Origin: Siniperca chuatsi
Taxonomy: Eukaryota > Chordata > Actinopteri > Centrarchiformes > Sinipercidae
DNA: 64,000 nt
Direction of reading: 5' to 3'
Assembly (NCBI RefSeq): GCF_020085105.1
Contig: NC_058063.1
Location: 15,485,262 to 15,549,261 of the forward strand
Below the pieces are notes generated by a model. That model saw only the letters and a list, made by a program, of their open reading frames with translations. It did not search any database and was not told the origin of the DNA. A program made the translations under genes and the position numbers. Of the stretch, positions 60,578-64,000 are shown one piece after another. Position 1 is the stretch's first letter. Every line of letters starts with the position of its first letter.

Positions 60578-60771
60578 ATGACTGCAGAGTGGGGTGAGAA
60601 ATCCACAGCAGACCTCATGAGTAGGTATGTCTCCAAGGAAATGGGATATGGAGTGCCCAAGGAGGGTTGGCGTATCTGTCTGGCACATGAGTTCAAGGAG
60701 AAGAGAAAGCCCTTTCAAGCAAAAGATGTTTCGCTGTCCAACGTCCTTGAGCACGTCGGCCTTGGAATCAG
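60578..60771 (+). CDS. gba2: Non-lysosomal glucosylceramidase, first coding exon (partial)
   Basis: GBA2 hydrolyses glucosylceramide at the cytosolic face of ER/Golgi-associated membranes. This exon encodes 64 complete codons, [20 protein letters not shown] and onward, including [40 protein letters not shown] and a final LGIR. It ends in phase 2 at a GTGAGG donor (60772). This matches the human block [31 protein letters not shown], as I recall it. The N-terminal extension before this block is shorter than in human, so an upstream start in another exon is possible. Later exons (glycosidase domain, next block expected around YLQWWYRK) are not found before 64000 and must lie downstream. The head-to-head position with rgp1 is the same as in human. 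Confidence 0.92.
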
Positions 60772-63700
60772 GTGAGGTGTCACTCTCTTGCCCTTCGCTT
60801 AATGTTCATATACAGTAGACTGAGAAGAGATTAAATACTCTGATTGCTTTTATATTTCACTTATCAAGTCTTTTCCAGTCATTATGAGGAGATGCAGATT
60901 AAGGAGACATTAAAAAGGGATTTTATAAAATCAACATAAGCCCATGTCTATAGGTCAACACCCAGTTTTTCTACAGCCACCCTCTATGATAGATTAAATC
61001 CTCCACCAACAAGTATTTGCCATTGAAAAATCAACATTCATTCAACAATAGTAAATCTTTTCATTTCTTTTTTTTCTAAACATGCTGTACACTCAGTGCA
61101 CACCCGAAATTGTCACATATTGACACCGGCTGTTTTCAGTTTACACCTCCATATGTTATAGCAACCTTTAGTCTATACCATTTAACCCATATGCATGTTT
61201 CCAAGGTGCAGTGCCCGGGGAACCATTAGCCTATAGTGTCACATTTCTCAACCTACAATGGGGGATCAAGTGTGAATTGAAATCCTGCCTTGAAATGGTT
61301 GACGCTGCCACAAGTTATCATATAGAAGTTTTCACACACTCCAATAATATAAAACAATTGTTCACATTGAGGCAGTTTTAAAAATACATTACAGCATTCA
61401 TCACAGTAATGATGCAGTAAGAAGCATTAAAACAGTATTAAACCAGTTAATTTTTTTAGTGCAATGGATTTAAAACTGGTCACCATAGCTTATTGCCTTT
61501 TGTTTTTCTCATCAATGGCTAAAGGAATAAGGGAGTTGCTGTGTCTAGCTGTTTTTGTCTCTGTGTACAAATGGGAGGAGCACCTTAAACACCAGATTAA
61601 GGGAGTGAAAGGTTCTTTTGCAATGTGGTCTGCCATTTTGTTTAGTCTGATGATAGATAGTTCTTGGTGTTTCTTGCCTGATTTTGCCTTGGTATTACAG
61701 ACAGTTCACAAAGCATTAAATCAAAAGGGTGTGGTCAACTTAAAAGACCTCCATTTTTCCTGAGGAAATGGACATGTAGTTGACCCTTCTTTAATGTGGT
61801 ATATGAGCTCTGGTCCCAAGTCAGCTTCAAGTTCAAGGTGAAGTATTTACTCTTCCATGACTTCAAAACATCTCCAGCAATAAAGGCAGAAGGAACTGCT
61901 TGTAAAGTGGCCAGCGAGTACTGCTTAAATCTTTGCAGCCAAATTGTCACCCCACAGCTATTAAAAAAATAAAAAATAAAAATCCTGCACAGATCTGAAC
62001 ATCTGTTGATCCGGGTGTGTTTGTTTTCCCAACAACCTGCTGACATCTGAGATGCAAAGTAATACATTTTGCAGCTTTAGTGGCTTGTCTGGTGCACAGC
62101 CAGCAACACGTTCTCTGCTATCATTTCGATCCTGAGAACGTGACTTGACTGAGGAGTCCTTGGCTGTGTGACAGTCATCATCCATCTGTCCGTCTACAGG
62201 CCTGCTCTTTAGTGATTTGGACTGAATGTGTTTCTCGTTGATGATGACCTGTGTGGTTATTTTTCAAAAAGTACTTTGATTGAATAACTCAAGCCATTAT
62301 ATACTTTTATCCCCATCCAAATCACCACTATTACCTCTACTTTTTTTTTTTTACATTGTCTCCCCATGTGACACCTGCAGTGCAATGTAGTAACAGCTCA
62401 TTTAGCTCAATATGACATGTAATTTCCTTATAGCTGTGAGCAAACAACAGTGTGGTGTGTTGTTTCTGTATTACGTGACATAGTACTCAGCTGAGATCCT
62501 ACAAGTTTCCATAAAACTGTTTAAACAGTTGCTGTTAAACCACAAGCTTGCTTCACTTTTCAGAAATCTGTTGCAATGTTTCTGTAAAACATACATGCAT
62601 GCACTCTCAGCTAAGGCCAATGCAAAATGCAACACAACTTTCCCATTTCTCATCCAGGGTGTCTCTCGTGCCTAGTCGCCATGGCAACATTTGTTAATTA
62701 TTGCTCAGATTAATGTGATAGTCGATATGCAGTAGGAGAAGGTTGATTAGTGTTAAAAACAGGGGTTACTATTAAACTCAGGTAGAGCCACACCTTCAGC
62801 TCTTCAGTAAGAAGTGTAGCAATGAAGGATTATTATAATACTAAAAAATGTTGAATTACCCTACAGGCAAAAGTGCCCATATTGCTAGAAAAATATATAG
62901 ATCTACTGTAAATTATCTGGGCTTTTTGTACAATATTCTGTACCTAAAACAAACAAGCTAACTCTCGAACAATAAGTTCTGTATATTGCTGTAAATGTGT
63001 TTGTGATTAGATATCAACTAGTAGTACTTGAAACTTTTTGTCCTCATTGTGCTACAAGCTCCTTTAAGTGCTGGTAATGTGTTGACTGGTGGTGAACAAT
63101 ATTGCAACTTGAGAATACACAGGTTAGATTTAGGTTTGCATACTTGGCCTGTATTAACGGAACAGGTTGAGGACCATTGTTTGTATTCCAGCTAAACTGC
63201 AGAACATCAACATCCTGACAATAGCGTAATCTGCCATGGCTTCAAATAACACGCTTTAGATCCCATTCATCTCCTCCTGAGTGGAGCTGTATCGGCGGAC
63301 CATTGTTGTGGACTGAGCTCTCCTGTGAAGTTATTGTTCGCAATACAGTCAGGGGTTGCATTGTCATGCACAGCAATTTTGCAGTTGCACGGGATCTTCC
63401 TAACAACATGCAGAAAGGGCTGAAACATTATCGATTTATTTTGGTGTGTAAACAAGGTCATAATGTTGAGTACAAAGCTATGTCCCTCCGTTTTGACTTT
63501 CAATGATGCAGATGCTGTAGAGTTGATGAGCTACGTTAATATTAGGTTGCTATACCAGGGTGTCTTGCAGTGTATTATAGCGTAGGTGGGCCACCTCCAT
63601 TTGAAATAAGGACCACATCCACTAACATCATAAAAAAAGTTGTAAAATAAAATATTAACCTTCAGGGAGAAAGAACACGGATAGTTTTTCACACAGCAAA

Positions 63701-64000
63701 TGCCATATTTCTAATAGGTGTGGCTAATGTTTAGGCCCTCATCTACACTCAAAATTGATCATGAGATGAGATGCTTCAGGATCTGGGTGACTTACCAGCT
63801 GCTAAGCAGTTTCCTGGAGAAAACTGTGCTACACATGCTGCTACCCTGCAACACAGAAACAGTTGTTGAAGCTGTCATTTGGAATTAATTTATTTTGAAG
63901 CTTGTACTCCTTAGTTTCCTCCAGTTGAGGGGTTCCCAACCTGTTAAATGTCAGCCCAAATAAATCTCCCTTAGACCACAGACGGACGAGGGTGTAAACG
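60772..64000 (+). other. gba2: gba2 intron 1 (incomplete)
   Basis: AT-rich DNA without a supportable exon. The longest open frames (61464-61763 + and 61735-62067 -) lack motifs and show intron-like base composition. It holds an X-box-like palindrome at 62675-62688. No named repeat was recognised. Confidence 0.55.
62675..62688. promoter_or_regulatory. RFX X-box-like palindrome in gba2 intron 1
   Basis: GTCGCCATGGCAAC fits the RFX consensus without mismatch. It lies about 1.9 kb after the first coding exon of gba2. The role is unproven. Confidence 0.35.

Noticed and set aside
61464-62067. Open frames on both strands as gba2 exons
   Set aside because: Neither resembles the next GBA2 block (YLQWWYRK...GGIGGGTITRG), and no matching phase-2 acceptor was found.

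Overview
This is vertebrate nuclear DNA, almost certainly from a ray-finned (percomorph-type teleost) fish. The genes are split by GT-AG introns, dinucleotide microsatellites are dense, and the interspersed repeats are families I recognise from teleost genomes: L2 and other non-LTR tails, Tc1/mariner debris, a palindromic fold-back family, a TAGCATTTAGCT-rich family and MITEs ending in CAGTGGTGGAA. There is no prokaryotic, plasmid or phage content.

Six protein genes were assembled exon by exon; every reading frame is continuous across the chosen splice sites. (1) tesk1, + strand, 9372-20309: nine coding exons of a testis-specific dual-specificity kinase. The first coding exon (glycine loop) was not found and probably lies upstream. 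(2) A class II cytokine receptor resembling IFN-gamma receptor 1, + strand, 22466-27634 (or 27806): two fibronectin-like modules, one membrane segment, and a last exon open in two frames. (3) pik3c3, - strand, 46972-33021: the class III PI3-kinase Vps34, 25 coding exons, 875 residues, complete. (4) msmp, + strand, 51430-52828: a small secreted cysteine-rich microseminoprotein, with a TATA box. (5) rgp1, - strand, 58567-54114: a RAB6A-GEF subunit, 8 exons, 386 residues, complete. (6) gba2, + strand, from 60578: only the first coding exon of the non-lysosomal glucosylceramidase; the rest is beyond the window.

The order and orientation msmp> <rgp1 gba2> match human 9p13.3, where TESK1 also lies. 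pik3c3 (human 18q12.3) and the cytokine receptor sit between tesk1 and that block. The genes are not an operon. Three are loosely linked in membrane and trafficking biology: Vps34 makes PI3P on endosomes and autophagosomes, Rgp1-Ric1 activates RAB6A at the Golgi, and GBA2 degrades glucosylceramide at the ER and cytosolic membrane face.

The remainder is introns and intergenic DNA full of decayed mobile elements. I found no tRNA, rRNA, CRISPR or other RNA gene. I see no new multi-gene biological system. The most useful leads are the dual-frame terminal exon of the receptor, a gag/SCAN-like element with inverted ends inside a pik3c3 intron, an internal TATA-plus-donor arrangement in tesk1, RFX X-box-like palindromes (one between rgp1 and gba2), and long CA/TG tracts beside splice donors.
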